Part shown: positions 22,160 through 33,857 of the stretch, piece after piece
Layout: every line of letters starts with the position of its first letter
Numbering within the stretch: position 1 is the stretch's first letter
From: Berberis thunbergii
Taxonomy: Eukaryota > Streptophyta > Magnoliopsida > Ranunculales > Berberidaceae
Direction: 5' to 3'
Length of the DNA: 64,000 nt
NCBI GenBank assembly: GCA_003290165.1
Contig: QNQO01000651.1
Coordinates: 496,001-560,000 of the forward strand
The notes under the pieces: model-generated
What the model was told of the DNA's origin: nothing
Seen by the model: the letters and a program-made list of their open reading frames with translations, nothing else
Database searches by the model: none
Translations under genes and position numbers: made by a program

Positions 22160-23060
22160 TGTTTTTCACCCTATCTTTAGTTTAGGTTTTTTTTTATTTT
22201 TTATTTATTTGTAGTTTAGTTTAGGTTTTTGCTTTTATGTTTTTCTTTTAGTGTTTCAGGTTATTTTAGGTGTTGCTACTGGAGTCATTCGAAGCCTCTC
22301 ATCCCATGTGTTTCTTTCTCCCATTGGTATGATTTTTTTTATATATTTTGGTGACTGTGAGTACATTGTATATTTGAAATAGGTAAAGCTTCACCATGGT
22401 AATATCACTCTAATCCTCCTCTTTTTTTTTCCTTCATTTGTCATGATTATTATTTTATACATTGAGGATAAAGTTTGGTTTAGGTTTGGGGTGATGTGGT
22501 TTATTAAATTTTTTGTGTAATTTAAAAAAATCTTTGAGCTTAAAACGTATTTTACAATTAAACCGAGTCATTTTTTGTGTTCTACTCAATCTCCATTGAA
22601 TACTTAGATGATTACGATAATTGTGCAAAATCTTTATGAAAATGCATTCGAAATCTGAACTTTTGGTGAATTTTGAAAAAAAATAAAATAAAATAATAGA
22701 GGAAGGGGGGTTTGAGTCTTTTTAATTTTAGAGAATATTTTTGTTGCCTTTAATTTTGAGAAAACACATACTAACACGTGTCACGTAGTTATATTAGTAG
22801 AAAACATGATATTTGATATTATCCTTATGTTAGATGTATTTCGTGAGACTTTTCAACTCGACTATTCGTGCACTATAAGTCAAGTCAACATGAGTTGAAG
22901 TTGATTAGTGAGATATAGAACTAGAAAACCTTAGAATAATAGTGGAGACTTAACCCTTGTCAGTTTTGAGCCATTCTTTATTTCTTGAGGGTTATTAATT
23001 ACACTCTGATTTTTCTTGAGTCTGCATTATTTCATTGATGATCTCATTATTCTTGACTTT
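22160..23060 (+). other. Post-pol non-coding region of the retrotransposon
   Basis: T-rich sequence after pol without any env-like frame. It keeps the ACATTGAGG...GGTTTGGGG element near 22460-22493 and ends where MAIN-like similarity returns. No LTR is recognised here. Confidence 0.5.
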
Positions 23061-25470
23061 CTCATTGATTGTTTAAGAGTTGGCACCTTGTTGGTTAGGT
23101 GGCACGACACTATACTTCCACCTTCGAGCGAACAAAGCCAACACCTCATACTGGACGAAATAGTATTTGTCGGATCGAACTCTATTCTTCCTATTGGCTT
23201 GAATTGGATGGACTGGGATGACTTGTACCTTTCCCATTTGTCTCATAACTCTATCGGAGTGATAAGGTTCTTCTATATTGAGGCATATCAGACATCTCGT
23301 GAACCATGTGATGCCATGAAGGGGAGTGTTTATCTTGGACTCCATGTAAGGGTCTCAAAGTACCTGCGAATTATAATAATTGGGTTATTAATATATGACA
23401 CATACAAAAAAATTATTTAACTTAAATATGCATTTTTACCTCTTCAAGAAAGAAGTCATCGAGAAGCTCCCTAAGAGTGATGATTTCCAAACCTATAATT
23501 TGTTGGGGTTCCCACTTGCTATAGTGGGGAGTCTAGTATCCCATGATTGTTTTGCATTACCTCATAGTCTAAAGTCGTCATATATCCATGCCTATAAAAG
23601 AAAACAACATAAACAAAGATTATGAAATTATTATATACTATGAGGGTAGCTAAATATTTTATTTTCGAAACATACCTTCAAAATAGGCAAATATCCAGCA
23701 ATTTGCCTTGTTCCCTTTCTGCTAGCGCCGTCCATTTCACGAAATAAGAGTGTCAAACATGTTACGCTCTATGCATACTTGTTAACATCAACCACCTCCA
23801 TTAGCATCTTCAAATATTCAATATGAACCTTTGTTCCACTTTTATCGGCAAATAGAGTCATACATACACATTTGTTGTTTCCTTTAAAGAGAACTAGCGT
23901 CTGTGGCTTGTCTACAACAATGGTCCTAAATAAACCTCATTTCCACAGATTTTCCATGCTTCTTGATATGAGCATTTGCTTCTTTATTTTCAATCCACCA
24001 ATAATGTAACACATCCATCTACTATCACTGCAGTCGTCGTTCTAACCGACTTAGCAAGAATCAACAAATGAGTTATACGGTAGACATCGTCCAGGGTGAT
24101 GGTCATTTCTCCAAAAAGTAGGTGAAAAGTGTTGGTCTCGGGTTGTCAACGCTCCGCAAAAGCACAAATTGTCACATTATCAGGACGTACCTTATAATAT
24201 TTAACCAAGGGATACAGACCACTATTGTAGACCATTCTCTTTACATCCCTCGACTTTTTTTCAAATCCCAATCGATGAAGTTCCTATATTAATGTCGACA
24301 CCGCAATGTGCCTCGTTCCTAAATACAAGAAACATATATATTAAGTAATTCAATATCCAAATATATATAAATAACGCGCTTGTATAATTTAATCAACTAA
24401 AAATATTGACTTACCGGTTACCATCCCAAATGACACGACAAATATGACAATGGTAATCGACTAATGTTGAACAATTGACAGGACCACCGGGATAAGAATC
24501 TCATTTGGATTCTTCTTTTTTCGTTACCCTTCTTCCCTGCTTCCTTTTCTTCCTCTGCTTCCTCCTCGTCCCCTGCTTCATCCTCACCCTCTGCTTCCTC
24601 CTCTAATTCCTCATATTAATATCCAACACTCGCACCACTCGAACCTCCTTGCCCTTGTGATTGAGCTTGACTTTGGGATACAACTACTCGTTTGTATGCT
24701 TATTGATGATATATATGAATCTCGATTTGCTTCTCTTTCATCTTCCTCTTTACTTTTTTGTCCCTATTTTGTTCATTTCTTAATTTTTGTTTGTTCTTCT
24801 ACCACTTCTTTGCCCTTTTCTGCTATCTGTTTTCGAGCAGGCACATCATGGGTCGTCTTTTACCTCTATCACCTCCATCATCCCCACCAACAGAAGATGT
24901 GATAAACCTTCAAATAAAAGGAAACAAATACTTCAAGACAATTTTTTTGTACAATATTTTATTAATTTTAAAGCAATACTATAGCCAATTTGGATATAAA
25001 CAACATTATATATCTCATTTCTCTACATTCTAATAAGAAAAGTATCAATTAGGAGCCCTAGAATAATACCAAACATTATATATCTCAACATTATTGCAGA
25101 AAAAACATAAAGAATTCTACTTTAAACATGAAAACAAATACACAAAAGCAAATAATGGATTCTTCACATACAATCCAAACAAAAATCTTAAACCCGGAGA
25201 TAAACTCACTTACCGAAGAGTTTGAGTGAAAGAGGGAATCATTTTGCAAGAGATTTTCGAACCAAACAAACCGTTTTTCAACTTTTACGTTTTGGAGACT
25301 TTGAGGGTTTTTTAGAGATTTTTTAAGGAGATGAAGGAAACTCGCAAGGGAATTGAGTGTGGGGATATATTTGGAAGGAATTTAAATGTGGATGAGAGAG
25401 AAACCGTTGTGGGAGAGAGGGAAATTCTGGATTTGAATGGAGGGAGGGAGAGAAAAAATGTTGGGTTTTG

Positions 25471-25480
25471 GTTTATAAAG
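25471..25480 (-). promoter_or_regulatory. TATA-like box of the MAIN-like gene inside the MULE end
   Basis: CTTTATAAAC on the minus strand lies about 100 bp inside the right MULE terminus and about 235 bp upstream of a possible ATG at 25244. A CT-rich leader (CTCTCTCCC) lies between them. This suggests the terminus supplies the promoter of the minus-strand gene. Confidence 0.35.
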
Positions 25481-25556
25481 ATGGTGTGACAGAGTATGGT
25501 GGTGTGAGAAAGTAAGTAGGTGGTGTGAGAGAGTAGATTGGCGTGAGAGAGAGGAA

Positions 25557-25581
25557 TTGATGGTGCGATGTAGTCATTGCC
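25557..25581 (-). repeat. MULE right terminal inverted repeat
   Basis: Minus-strand GGCAATGACTACATCGCACC mirrors the left end at 8425. The outside 9 bp (25582-25590, TTTTAAATT) match the left flank at 8 of 9 bases. Confidence 0.65.
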
Positions 25582-25590
25582 TTTTAAATT

Positions 25591-27042
25591 TATGGACTTT
25601 GTAGAAGTGAACAAATTGATCGAACACATCAGGCAATCGAATAGGTTAATCTTCGAGTTTAATGCTTGAGGAATAAGGAGGGACATAAAATGTTTTGACA
25701 TTTCCATATAAAAAAATAATACTTTGTAACGGAATAACAACTAATCACCATATACTTACTTTTTTCCCCCAAAAAACTAGAGAGCCACGCCCCTAGTGCC
25801 ATGGACACCCTGTACGTGTGATTGTGTTCAAATGGGGGTATTGAGCATCTCTAGGATGATGGAGGGTATTGGGCCTGCCCTAGCGCTGACTTTCTAGACA
25901 TGTTTTTTTTTTTTTTTTTTGGAAGAGGGGGTTTACACTTTTTATCCATTCTCTTTAAAACACAAACACCATCTATAAAAGGGGTAGAAGTGTAAAAAAC
26001 CCAAACTTGGCCAAAAAATGACTAAAATTGTTGATGCTTAATATCCAAACGAAATTGAACAGGTTCATTCAATCATTGCATTTGCTTATTTTTGAATGAA
26101 TATTAAAAACCAACTTCACTACAATTCTACGGGATCAATGCCGATACTCACTTTCATAGTTTTAAGTTTAACGACATAAAATTTCAAAAGGATCTCCGCT
26201 ACCACCTGAAATTTAATTGACTTTCAAGTATCGACCACATCAGATATCTTCTGATGCTACAACATTTACAGAAACTAATTCTGTGAATGATCAAGTTTGC
26301 TAAGAAAATCTGATATTCAATGGCATGGAAATGTGAGAAAAATCAAATTAGAACATGTCACCACATGGTTTAGTTAAATAATGCGAGTTCAAGATATTTA
26401 AGACCCATTTCCCTAGCTTAATGAGTTTTCTTATTACACAATCTACATAATTGAGGTTAAACATAAGTAAATTTCAGTCCTAACTCAAGTTTCAAACTTA
26501 GTAACTTCTCTGCAACAATTATGTATGCTATGATCTCAAAGAAAAAGTGAGCAACGAATGAAAAAACAACCATACTATCACAAAGATACTCTAAGATGAC
26601 TCTCAGAAATATCTAGCAGAGCTGTCAATGAAAATCATATTGCACATAAGTTTCAACCAAAAAAAAGTACTCACATGGATACGTTATCAAACAAGACTAG
26701 AATTTTCATTTCATTTCAAAAAATTTCATTTCCGAAAAAAAGAAGGAAGTCATAGTTGACTGGAAACTTGCATTTGTATTTTGACAGCAGATCTCTATGC
26801 ATTCTAATTTATATTACAAGTTTGTCCAACATACTTAATAGTTCATTTCAACATACTTCTGACATGCTTTGCAACTTCAACAGACTTATATTAAATTGAG
26901 GAAAAAAAAAAACTTTAGTCTACTAAATATGTAGCTTGAATTTACAACCCAAAATGGGTCTGTGCCTGCGATGTAAAGTTGTAAGAAAGATCGGCAAAAA
27001 AATTAAATCCTTTCACAAGGGGAGCTATATAATACCTCCTGA
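25591..27042. other. Intergenic, nothing recognised
   Basis: AT-rich sequence right of the MULE, with a poly(T) run near 25903-25920. The part next to 27043 is the likely 3' untranslated and downstream region of the OTU gene. No coding region or repeat family is recognised. Confidence 0.5.
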
Positions 27043-28852
27043 TCAACTTGGGATGACTGAGTTGTAGTGTTCCCCAAGACCAAACGCATGCTTATGATAT
27101 GACAACATGATACTCGAACTATTGGCACTGGTGCTGCTCTTATACTCCTTTCCCATTTCGACATCTGGAAAAGATCCTGAATATACTATGATATGCTTTC
27201 TCAGACAATGAGTTAAAGCACCCAGTTCTAGTTGCCCTCCCCATGCTGCAGTAGATTCTATTTCACTACAGTAATTATCAAACACATCTGATGGTAAACT
27301 TTGTGTGTCCACTTCTATTTCCTTGTCTGATAGGAAGAACGGGAGAAACTCAGATGCATGCTCCCTCATATAAGCAGCCACCATTTTGCGAAGCTCCAGA
27401 TAACTATAAGGAGAAGAACCACCTGAAGAAATTGCCAATTGATTCTCAACAGCTCGATAAAGACAGTGTCCGTCTGGCTTTATTTCATTAACCGTCAAAC
27501 CAAGGGGCTCAAGTTTTTTCTCCAACTTCTCATTTTCAATCATGCGATCACTAACCATGTTCTCTTGTTCTTCTTGTATCCTTTGCTCTCTTGCTGCTTC
27601 TTGCTGAGCTCTTTTGTCCCGCCGCTTTGCACTCTTGCTAGGCTTTGACATTTCAGCTTGACTTTTAACAGAAACACCAGCTATTGCTTTTACCAAGATA
27701 CCAAGGTCATCCTTCTCTTTGCCATCGCCATTGCTATAGCCTAATGAAGCAAGTTCGTCTGCATGTTTTTCTTTTAGTTCAGAAGACAGTTTAGAGATGT
27801 CATCCTCAACCTGCTTCTTTTTGGCCTTCTGTTCGGCCTTGCTGCCTTTTGCAGCAGCTTTCTTTAGAGCCAACTCTTTGCCCTGCAGCTGGGAAATCTC
27901 TTTCCTGCAACAATAGTTGATGTAAGTCTCAATCGTATGGACGAGACATTGCTATAATTCACTACCAGTCTTTCAAACAGAAATGAAAACACATGAAACA
28001 TAATAAATGTTTAGATTTTGAAAACACAGGAAACTTGATGCAAGCCAGAGTCAAACTGAAATCTGTTTATGCACTTCATTGGATGACAAAACTATAACAT
28101 TTCAACCGTCTTGGACTCGAGCTAATTGAATCTTAGCTAATCAATTATAGTAGATTCCCAAGAGGTGCTTCAAAGAAAGACGAACACTGACCAAATAAAA
28201 TCAAACTGCTACTGCAATTTCACTAGAATTGCTAAAGAAAATAAGCTTGGCACTAACATATAAATCGTTTGCTTACGTAATACCAATAAATTTTTAGAAA
28301 ACCCAACTTCAAATCAATGTCATCAAAACTATCATATGTCACAAGACACTTCGTTAAATTAATAAATAATTAACTGTGTCGGAGTACACCCAAACACTCG
28401 GACACGCGTTGGGCACTTCACGCTTAGATCATCTACTATTTCCCTCGTCTTTCGAAGGTTTTAATTCTATATTCATGTTATACATATTTTCATCGCAAGT
28501 TAGTAATATATATGTAGGAATATTGATCAACATATAAAAAAATATGATTGATAAAATTAAAAAACAAACAATATGGTAATGTTCAGGCTCCCTGTATTGG
28601 CTTCAGGCGCCTTGGCTTTTTCTTAGTCGATGTGTCCCACACTTAACATCCATGTGGGACACCAACACCAGTCAGTATCGCTGTCATTACATAAATGCAA
28701 TCTGCTATAAAAGATAAAGTTAACAGAAATCAGAGAAGGAAAAAGTACCTATGCCTAGAAAGCACCTCTTCACGAGTTTCTTGTTTCACTTGAAGTTCCC
28801 CTTCAGAAGTTTCATTTGGTAGGCTGTTCTCTTGTTCTTCGGGATGCTCCAT
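27043..28852 (-). CDS. OTU domain-containing deubiquitinase, OTUD6-like
   Basis: Two exons: 28852-28749 (start [11 protein letters not shown]) and 27904-27043, joined across a GT-AG intron of 844 bp within an Arg codon; 321 aa in total. The N-terminal half is charged and probably coiled coil ([34 protein letters not shown]). The C-terminal half is an OTU protease: catalytic Asp and Cys in [15 protein letters not shown] (about residues 181-195), middle block [13 protein letters not shown], catalytic His in [14 protein letters not shown] at the end. Size and layout fit the OTUD6/plant OTU5 group, which removes ubiquitin from substrates in the cytosol or nucleus. The ATG at 28852 is chosen because it opens the first exon and splices in frame into the conserved HRKE block. 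No defects are seen. It is unrelated in sequence to the MULE OTU domain. Confidence 0.93.
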
Positions 28853-28904
28853 TTATGCTTCTGTGCAATTAAGATGGAGAAAGACAACAATCCATGAACA
28901 CTAG

Positions 28905-28929
28905 AAAAAAAAAAAAAAAAAAAAAAAAA
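28905..28929 (+). repeat. Poly(A) run
   Basis: Twenty-five consecutive A bases upstream of the OTU gene start. On the gene's strand this is a T-tract in the leader or promoter. Confidence 0.9.
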
Positions 28930-29558
28930 CAAATTAAGCCCAAAACCATCGTAAAATTCAGGAGTACATAAAATGCAGATCACAGAAAGATGTCAAAAAA
29001 GTAAACTAATGCGATAAAGATGGAATATGAACATATGTAGAGTCACATAGTTATTTTGGTAATCCGATAGCATTTCGCAATTTTTGTGTTTTACTTTCCT
29101 GATTGATTGATGCCATTGCAGTTGTTTAAAGACACGATGACAACAAGAGAATGTACCAGGAAATCAGGAATCATTCAAAGCCAAAGGGTGTTTTTACTAG
29201 ATTTAACTTCATAAGAAAATTTTCTCATACCCAAACAAGCTTTTTCCAAGTCAACTTTTCACTCATGGTTGTTAACTGGAGGCAAAATATCGCTACAAAA
29301 TTTGAAGAATGTTCCTAATTAGATTACAGAAAATCAGGTATTACATATTGTATCTATAATTTCTAGAAGCTTTTTGACGTCTGTGGGTAGAACACACCTA
29401 GGCATGTTTTTATTGGTATGCATGGAGTACAAATGCTTGTGCCCATGACTACTTTTATCTTAGTGCTATTTTTTTTTAGAGAAGGTTCACAACTTTATTC
29501 GTATAAGTGATTACAAAGGCCTTAGGCTAAAACAACAAAAATGAGAAATCATTAAAAA
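28930..29558. other. Intergenic, probable promoter side of the OTU gene
   Basis: Nothing coding is seen between the OTU gene start and the LTR element. No clear TATA box could be fixed. Confidence 0.45.
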
Positions 29559-29762
29559 TGATGTAAATAGGTTTATTTAAGAAATAGTATTATTATTTAT
29601 ATTGTGATAGGATATTTTAGTAATAATCCAATTAGGACATCGATTTCCTATTAGGTTTAGGGTTTGTTGCTTGTAATAGAAGTTAGGTCAGTTATAAATA
29701 AGACATAGCTTACTCACTGTTAATTAGTTGATTGATGAAAATAAATTTATTTTGTTTCTCAG
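29559..29762 (+). repeat. Left LTR
   Basis: Matches 31590-31794 with many substitutions, so the insertion is old. The element's usual primer-binding site is not recognisable after it. Confidence 0.6.
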
Positions 29763-30832
29763 TAAGAAATACTATTTTGTTCGATTTGAAGAAAAATAGA
29801 TGACAGAATAAGGGAGACTACAAGAGAAGATGCACCTGATATTCCCAGAAGTCGGGGCAACAATAAAGACAAAATTTGTAGAATTCAGGGCAACAATAAA
29901 GGCAGAGTTCGCAGAAGTTAAGACGGACATAGATTGGATCTTTGATAGGGACATGGGACAAACCCAAACAACACTACCATCACCAACAGTGCCACGGGGT
30001 CTGCACCCAACACCGCAAATGGTGGTACCAAAGGTCAACAACCCCTCCCCGTCATCGATCGCCTCCCACAACCTCCCCCCCCCCCAAGGCGATACAAACA
30101 CAAACCCCAACCCTCATTGCAAAGTTCGCCATAGGCCATCATCCGACCAAATCGGTCGAATCACTTTCCCCACTTCAGGTTAGCCATCCAACCCAATTTC
30201 AGGTTGATCGCGCAACACAACCAACTAGTCTCCTTTAATCGACAACCAACTCAGCCTCATAGCTTCTATCAAATCTATCTAAGTCGATTGATCTTCTCAC
30301 AACATTGCCCCTCACCAACCTGTTCCTTCCACCTCAGTTGACCCACAACCCATCGCACTACTGGATCGACAGTCCTCACCAATCGATCCACACAATCGAT
30401 GAGATCCTTTCCTCCACCACATCAATTGATCGAGACCATTCCCCCTTAGTCGTACTATCTCACCCCCTCCTCCCAAACCACTCGGGCTCCATGAAAACCC
30501 CTCCCTCCTCCAGCGCAGCCCTTCCTTCAATCGATTGCAGTCGATCGACTTCCCTCACATTTTCTCCCTATTTTTGTCAATCTGTGGAAGAAGAAATCCC
30601 AATTTTCATCCAAGTCCCTGCTGAAAATTTTATGCCAATCCTTGGCCCTCAAATTTTATTTAAGTCCTTGGATCCTTTTCGGTATTTACCACCACCAAAC
30701 AACACACTTGACACCGCAGGGTACATTGTCGGATCCAATTTGGGACACTTTCATGGCTAATTTTGGAGAGAAGTTTGTACGCCTTATTCAATTTAATGAA
30801 GTGGGTTTCCTTTGTGACATATATTCATTTCG

Positions 30833-31403
30833 GCTATGCAGTTAAAACGGATAACGGATCCATAACGGTCCAAGAGCGTTATAGGTTATAATGGGATATA
30901 CCGAGATATAACGGTATATAACGGAATAGTTTTTTAAATATATATTTTAATAACCCCACAAAATATTAATATATTATAGTCAAAAAAGTAAATCACGTTC
31001 ATAACATTAAATTCAAAAATAAAAAAAATCTTAATAAAAAACATATTCCCTTAGTATGAGAGTGAGATTGCAAGAGAGAGTGTGATCGACTCTTCATCTT
31101 TTTCCCTTCTTATCTCATTATCTGTCAAACTAGTTCTCTGGATATTGGCGACGGCGAGCTCTGGTCCTTCTTTTCTATGAGTCTAGGGTTCAGGTTCGAT
31201 CGAGAATGAAATGGGTGAATTTTTTAATGTATTAGAACAAAACGTTAAAACAGCGTTATTGAAAAAAAACGTTATCTCAATAACTGCAACATAACGCCGT
31301 TATATCGAAGTTGTGATACCATAATGTGATAGTGTCATAACGTAACGGCTCACCCACGTTAAAGAGTTATATCGGCGTTATAACGTTGTTTTGACTACAT
31401 AGC
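30833..31403 (+). mobile_element. TIR element rich in ATAACG, nested in the LTR retrotransposon
   Basis: The left end GCTATGCAGTTAAAAC and the right end, inverted as GCTATGTAGTCAAAAC, differ at two of 16 bases. Subterminal ATAACGG / CGTTATAACG repeats lie inside both ends. ATTTC occurs just outside both ends. No transposase is encoded. The superfamily is unassigned. Confidence 0.5.
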
Positions 31404-31589
31404 ATTTCAGACATTAATTTTTGAAGCGCATTCTTGATTTGATTATTGATGCTCCCAGTAATTACAAGGGAAAAGTTCGGGTTTGACTTTTGTTTGTGCG
31501 CTTCACCATGTACGCTCCTAGCGGTTGCTTTTATTCCTTGGACTTCTTCGGCTTCAAACTCAAGGACAACTTTTTCAACCCAGGGAAGT

Positions 31590-31896
31590 TGATGTAATTG
31601 GGTTTATTTTAGAAATAGTATTACTAGTTATATTGTAATAGGATCTTTTTAGAAACAGTCTAATTAGGGCATTGATTTCCTATTAGGTTTAGGATTTGTT
31701 TTGTTTTAGAGAAGTTAGGTCGGTTATAAATAAGATATAAGTTACCCATTTTTAGTTCATTGATGATGAAAATAAATTTATTTTTTTATCAGTTTAATTA
31801 GTTTATAGTATTATTCATTTATCTTCAATTTATTTTTTCAATTATTGCACAAACATTGTTTTCAATTCCATTTATTTTACAAGTTCAATTTTATCA
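31590..31896 (+). repeat. Right LTR
   Basis: Starts TGATGTAATTGGG after a purine tract. The similarity to the left LTR covers the first ~205 bp; the end at 31896 is tentative. Confidence 0.5.
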
Positions 31897-33091
31897 AAAA
31901 AAGAAGGAACTCCCAATTAATAACAAAGTCTTTGAAGCAACTCCTTTGAAACTAAAATCGGATAGGGGTAAGAAAGGTCAAATGGCCCAGGTATTGAGGG
32001 CTGATCATTTGGGCAAGGGTCTATGATTGAAGACTCGACAAATTGGTCAGGACCGATGGGAACTGTTAAGGAGATGACAGTCGTGAAGATGAAGGCCATG
32101 ACAATGATGTTGCTTGCTCATTGTCTGGAGTGTGGGCCTTTCATTTGGGAGAAGAAATGGAGGCAAGCAGAGCGGCGGGCCTTGAGGACGAAGAACTGGA
32201 CTGGTTGTCCAGTGGAGTAGATTATCAAATGTAATTCCTGAGTGCTTAAGGAGAGCAAGTGGGGTGGGGTTAGAGCAGTCACCCTTTTGTTTGTGCACAG
32301 ACCTTGGGTACTAAAGTAAGTTGGTAATGTATTTCCCTGGGTTAAGTTTTGTTTAGTGAAATGTGGAGGGTATTAATGTAAGTTGGCAATGTAAGTAGTT
32401 TCTACCAACAGGACAAGGCTGGGGGTTCTCGTTGTAATCGTTTGGATTTACAATATATTCTATCTTTAAAAAAATAAAAAGACAAACCTTGCAATGGAAT
32501 AGGGAAACGCCCAATGAACACCACAAGCACAAATAAAGTGATTTCAAATTCCCCGCCACACATAACAGAACCCATAGCTATCACCATTCCTCTTATTAAA
32601 CATTAGCAAAGATGTCCACACTAGGTCCCAAATGAAAGTGAAGACCTTAATCCCAGATCAGACATTTCAAGGATTTCATCCACCAAGTATTTTTAAAAAG
32701 AAGATACCAAACCAAATTTCAAGTTTTCAACCATTTCTATCATAAGTTGACACCACTATTGCAAATGCCTCAATCGTATCCTCATCCCTTCCCATTTATT
32801 AAGAGTTCACCTAAGGTGGATATTCCACCAAACCTCCATCCCCTCATTATGAAAAAACTCTTCAAAGACACCCGAAATGATTGTGGAAACCTATTTTTTG
32901 GAAGATGTCGAGTTACATCACTTATTGTGGCCTCCCTCCTAAGAAATGTTCCACCCCTTGAAGAAGCTAGAAGAGACATTGGAAATACACCTCCAAACTC
33001 GAAAGTGAAACACCGTAAGCCACCCACTCCCAACAACCCATATTTTTAGCTTGGATAACTCTCCCCCATTCCTCCATAAGCTACTCCACAC
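31897..33091. other. Intergenic, nothing recognised
   Basis: Contains short open frames on both strands without family resemblance. The part around 32220-32460 looks like the tail of an older repeat, but I cannot name it. Confidence 0.4.
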
Positions 33092-33857
33092 CACTATATT
33101 TCACAACTCTCATTTTGCTATAACCCAATAGTCCAATATTCACCTTATGAAGATTCTAATGTGCAAGCCACACCTCGACAACACTATCTCAATTGGTGGA
33201 ATTCTACATCTAATTAGAAGTAAAAGTAAAAACCACCTACAAGGGTATAAAGCAAATACCACCTTAAAGGATCATTTTTTCAGCTTTGAATACGATTAGA
33301 GGTCTGAGTATTTAGAAAATTCAAACTAGATGCTTTGAAAGCGGTATTTGATTGACGTCTTTAATTAAAGCCATAACGACTCATATTACCAATGTGTTCA
33401 ACTTCTCTGATTCTATATTTCTTGAAATACTCTCAGTGAAACTTAGTTGCCTGAAAGTGCCCTCAGCCTTACTATATTTCACAACTCTCATTTTGCTATA
33501 ACCCAATAGTCCAATATTCATCTTATGAAGATTCTAATGTGCAAGCCACACCTCGACAACACTATCTCAACTGGTGGAACTCTACATCCAACTAGAAGTA
33601 AAAGTAAAAACCACCTACAAGGGTATAAAGCAAATACCACCTTAAAGGGTCTTTTTTTCAGCTTTGAATACAATTAGAGTCTGAGTATTTAGAAAATTCA
33701 GACTAAATGCTTTGAAAGCAGTATTTGATTGACGTCTTTAATTAAAGCCATAAGGCCCATAACGACTCATATTACCATTGTGTTCAACTTCTCTGATTCT
33801 GTATTTCTTGAAATACTCTCAATGAAACTTAGTTGCCTGAAAGTGCCCTCAACCTTA
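33092..33857 (+). repeat. 0.38-kb tandem sub-repeat pair
   Basis: Blocks starting ACTATATTTCACAACTC at 33092 and 33471 are near-identical over about 378 bp; differences include AATTGGTGGAATT against AACTGGTGGAACT. The same pair recurs at 36773-37540 inside the second large copy. Confidence 0.85.

Larger units (their letters stand above)
15330..23060 (+). mobile_element. Athila-like Ty3/gypsy retrotransposon lacking a 3' LTR
   Basis: Order: 5' LTR, primer-binding site, gag, protease, reverse transcriptase, RNase H, integrase, then about 0.9 kb of non-coding sequence containing ACATTGAGGATAAAG and a GGTTTGGGGTGATG string, common downstream of Athila pol. It sits inside the minus-strand MAIN-like gene. 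I find no copy of the 5' LTR near the right boundary; MAIN-like coding resumes by about 23073. The element is truncated or has lost its 3' LTR by deletion. Confidence 0.75.
14878..25244 (-). pseudogene. MAIN-like plant mobile domain protein, split by a retrotransposon
   Basis: Read on the minus strand: possible start exon 25244-25214 (MIPSFTQTL, then GTAAGT), a basic then acidic N-terminal region (about 24900-24500, runs of Glu), and the plant mobile domain. The domain is seen in TNTFHLLFGEMTITLDDVYR (about 24140-24080), LFADKSGTKVHIEYLKML (about 23860-23800), TRQIAGYLPILK (about 23700-23665), AWIYDDFR (about 23590) and EEPYHSDRVMRQMGKVQVIP (about 23275-23215). The 3' part lies beyond the retrotransposon: DYLNWFHRISHPFVQ (about 15285-15240), EIAIVHARDLINASIEEG (about 15110-15055) and an acidic tail ending at 14878. 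MAIN/MAIL proteins act in meristem maintenance and transposon silencing; related genes are carried by MULE and gypsy elements. Frameshifts and stops make this copy non-functional. Confidence 0.75.
8425..25581 (+). mobile_element. Composite Mutator-like element: FAR1 transposase, OTU protease, MAIN-like gene
   Basis: The left end reads GGCAATGACTATCTTGCACC. The right end, on the minus strand, reads GGCAATGACTACATCGCACC; 21 of the first 25 bases agree. The 9 bases outside are TTTTGAATT (8416-8424) and TTTTAAATT (25582-25590), 8 of 9 matching. Nine-base duplications are the Mutator hallmark. Inside are a plus-strand transposase plus OTU gene (8753-13442), a repeat-rich middle (13830-14430) and a minus-strand plant-mobile-domain gene (25244 to 14878). 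Nested insertions (8968-10569; about 15330-23060) inflate the length; without them the element is about 7.8 kb. Several stops and a lost catalytic Asp make it non-autonomous today. The TIR is short, so the full extent should be checked against other copies. Confidence 0.7.
29559..31896 (+). mobile_element. Short non-autonomous LTR retrotransposon
   Basis: Two direct repeats of about 200 bp start TGATGTAA (29559 and 31590) and share TTTCCTATTAGGTTTAGG and GGTTATAAATAAGA. Directly before the second is a purine tract preceded by CTCAAGGACAA, the usual layout just upstream of a 3' LTR. Taking the right LTR to 31896 (TTTTATCA) gives AAAAA on both sides, a weak low-complexity duplication. The interior has one gag-like start (about 29830, repeated ATIK-F-EFRATIKAEF phrases) and a long CT-rich non-coding tract; no protease, polymerase or integrase. 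Confidence 0.65.

Noticed and set aside
30305..30760. Pro/Ser-rich 151-codon open frame
   Set aside because: It lies in the CT-rich interior of a non-autonomous LTR element; composition alone explains the open frame.
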